A stretch of DNA of 7,394 nucleotides from Bacteroidota bacterium. Lineage in GTDB: Bacteria; Bacteroidota; Rhodothermia; Rhodothermales; UBA10348. Numbering within the stretch: the stretch's first letter is position 1; each line of letters begins with the position of its first letter. Made by a program: the position numbers and the translations under genes. The stretch lies in the NCBI GenBank assembly GCA_022571135.1, contig JACZYK010000130.1, forward strand, positions 1 through 7,394. The letters run 5' to 3'. Under the pieces are notes generated by a model, which was not told where the DNA came from, did not search any database, and saw only the letters and a program-made list of their open reading frames with translations. Positions 6,204 through 7,394 of this stretch are shown one piece after another.

Positions 6204-7394
6204 CTATTTCAAAATGATCAGCGTCGTACCGAGGACCTGCGATCCGGCGCTCATTCTTACGAAATAGACACCCGCGCCGAGAGGATTACCTGCCCTGCTT
6301 CTGGCGTCCCAGGAGACGCTGTGACGGCCTGCAGCCTGTACATCGTCCACCAACAAGCCGATTTCCTTTCCGAGTACGTCATAGACCGACATCCGAACGA
6401 GAGCCGGTTCCGGGAGATCGTAGGAAAGCGTGGTCTGAGCGGCGAACGGATTTGGGAATCCAGGGTACAGCGTCAGTTTGCGGGGAAGATCACCTTCGTC
6501 GGCAACGTCTGTACCGGATTTTCCACTGGCCGTGACGGTGAACTGTCCCTCAACGGAGAACGGAGAACCGATGTAACTGTTGTCAACCGACTGGACATGC
6601 CAGAAGTACAGGCCGTTCGGAAGGTCCTTGAGCGTCCAACTCGTATTGTGATCGACGTTTCCGCGGCCTGAGATCCAGCGCTTTCCGGTTTCGAGGGATG
6701 ACAGCGACGACATCACGTCCGAGCCTCCCGGGCTCGTGCCTACACTGAGACTGTATGTGAGCGACGTGGAGTGCTCATCCACTGCCGCGCTCCATGACAA
6801 AGTGGCTCTTCCATTCTCGACTACCGAGCTCAAACCCGCCGGGGCAAGCGGTGCCGTATTCACGAGAAGCTGATCATTCCGGTACAGATGTGTAAAAGGA
6901 AGCCCGATGAAGCTCATACCCGTGACCAGAATATCCAGGTCGAGGTCGTTGTCATAATCTCCCCAAGCCGCGTTCGCCGTCGACGTACCGATGAGGCCGG
7001 TGCTGAGTATGAAGGCGCCGTCGTCATTTCTGTAGATCTGGCCGATGTGCTCTCCCAGCAGCGTCGTCTGACCCATCACGAACAAGTCGAGATCTCCATC
7101 CAGGTCGTAGTCACCCCACGTCAGATCTCCATAAAACACATCTGATAATCCGTTTGGATCCAGCTGAAAAACGCCGTCGTCGTTCCTGTACAACCGCGTT
7201 ACGCCCGCCATGACACTCGACACGCTGAGCTTAGCGCCAGAGAGGGCCAGGTCCAGGTCGCCGTCTGAATCGTAGTCGCCCCAGGCCAAAGAAGAAAATG
7301 CCAGACCCTGGAAATCATGATCTGTCTCCGTGAAACCGCCGTCACCGTCGTTTTCATACAGTCGCGTCACGAAGGCTCCTTTCTCTTCTACACC
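6204..7394 (-). CDS. Secreted FG-GAP/VCBS repeat protein with T9SS sorting domain, N-terminus outside the window
   Basis: The frame is open to the right edge, and the eight residues upstream of the GTG at 7370 continue a repeat-like sequence, so the start lies beyond the window. About 396 residues are present. Three FG-GAP/VCBS-type units carry calcium-loop motifs: WGDYDSDGDLDL (7248-7283), WGDYDLDGDLDL (7083-7118) and WGDYDNDLDLDI (6930-6965), each followed by a 'LYRND'-type strand. The third lacks the loop Gly. Then comes a fibronectin-III-like domain starting at 'TAPLAPAGLSS', with 'LSWSAAVDEHSTSLTYSLSV' and 'NGLYFWHVQSVD'. The last ~90 residues (from about 6479) form a type A T9SS sorting domain: 'LYPGFPNPF', 'LSYDLPEPALVRMSVYDVLG', 'GRHSVSWDAR', 'GAGVYFVRM'. 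The protein should cross the outer membrane by T9SS and be released or attached to the surface. It probably binds ligands or matrix; no catalytic domain is visible in the part present. Confidence 0.92.
   Translation of the reverse strand, partial: GVEEKGAFVTRLYENDGDGGFTETDHDFQGLAFSSLAWGDYDSDGDLDLALSGAKLSVSSVMAGVTRLYRNDDGVFQLDPNGLSDVFYGDLTWGDYDLDGDLDLFVMGQTTLLGEHIGQIYRNDDGAFILSTGLIGTSTANAAWGDYDNDLDLDILVTGMSFIGLPFTHLYRNDQLLVNTAPLAPAGLSSVVENGRATLSWSAAVDEHSTSLTYSLSVGTSPGGSDVMSSLSSLETGKRWISGRGNVDHNTSWTLKDLPNGLYFWHVQSVDNSYIGSPFSVEGQFTVTASGKSGTDVADEGDLPRKLTLYPGFPNPFAAQTTLSYDLPEPALVRMSVYDVLGKEIGLLVDDVQAAGRHSVSWDARSRAGNPLGAGVYFVRMSAGSQVLGTTLIILK
6207..6479 (-). other. T9SS type A C-terminal sorting domain (coding region)
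   Basis: This is the 3' part of the FG-GAP protein gene. Signature segments are 'YPGFPNPF', 'VYDVLGKEI', 'AAGRHSVSWDA' and 'LGAGVYFVRMSAG', ending 'TTLIILK'. Proteins with this tail are recognised by the type IX translocon at the outer membrane and the tail is usually removed. Its presence implies the host has a T9SS. Confidence 0.88.

Noticed and set aside
6321..7145. Two + strand open frames inside the FG-GAP protein gene
   Set aside because: They are antisense to a strongly supported coding sequence and their translations show no domain.
1..7394. CRISPR array, tRNA, rRNA, transposase, toxin-antitoxin or phage-defence genes
   Set aside because: Looked for on both strands; no repeat-spacer pattern, RNA gene signature or matching protein family was seen.

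Overview
The window reads as a piece of a Bacteroidota-type chromosome, most likely from the Rhodothermia/Balneolia side or a related marine lineage. Three things point there. A TonB-dependent receptor carries an N-terminal carboxypeptidase-regulatory-like domain. A DUF4249-like lipoprotein follows it directly. A calcium-loop repeat protein ends in a type IX secretion (T9SS, Por) sorting domain with the 'YPGFPNPF...YDVLGKEI' pattern usual in these lineages. None of the three secreted or envelope genes on the + strand has a recognisable Shine-Dalgarno sequence, which also fits Bacteroidota.

Left end (1-1139): a decayed region, visibly richer in G+C than the rest. A minus-strand remnant of a DnaE-type DNA polymerase III alpha subunit (closest to error-prone DnaE2) starts at 1066. 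It keeps the first half of its PHP domain, loses roughly 150-170 residues at about 577 with a frame change, continues for about 100 residues, and stops resembling DnaE near 271. To its left an unrecognised + strand frame runs in from the window edge. Both strands stay open, codon-aligned, over 1-576, so the exact junction is uncertain. Two perfect inverted repeats lie just upstream of the polymerase start. A short membrane-protein fragment follows (1140-1502).

Centre (1546-6117): the functional core, all on the + strand. It holds a secreted PHP-family metallophosphoesterase (Sb-PDE-like), a 143-base gap with a weak candidate promoter, a TonB-dependent receptor, and 25 bases later a DUF4249-like surface lipoprotein. 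The receptor and lipoprotein look like one transcription unit and probably form an outer-membrane uptake pair. The PHP enzyme could process a phospho-substrate before or during import, but this functional link is inference.

Right end (6204-7394, minus strand, converging on the lipoprotein gene): the 3' part of a large secreted protein with three FG-GAP/VCBS-like calcium loops, a fibronectin-III-like domain and a T9SS sorting domain. Its start lies beyond the window.

I see no rRNA, tRNA, CRISPR array, transposase or recognisable defence system. The points most worth checking are the internally deleted polymerase remnant and its palindromic upstream region, and the phosphoesterase/receptor/lipoprotein cluster as a possible uptake system for organic phosphodiesters.
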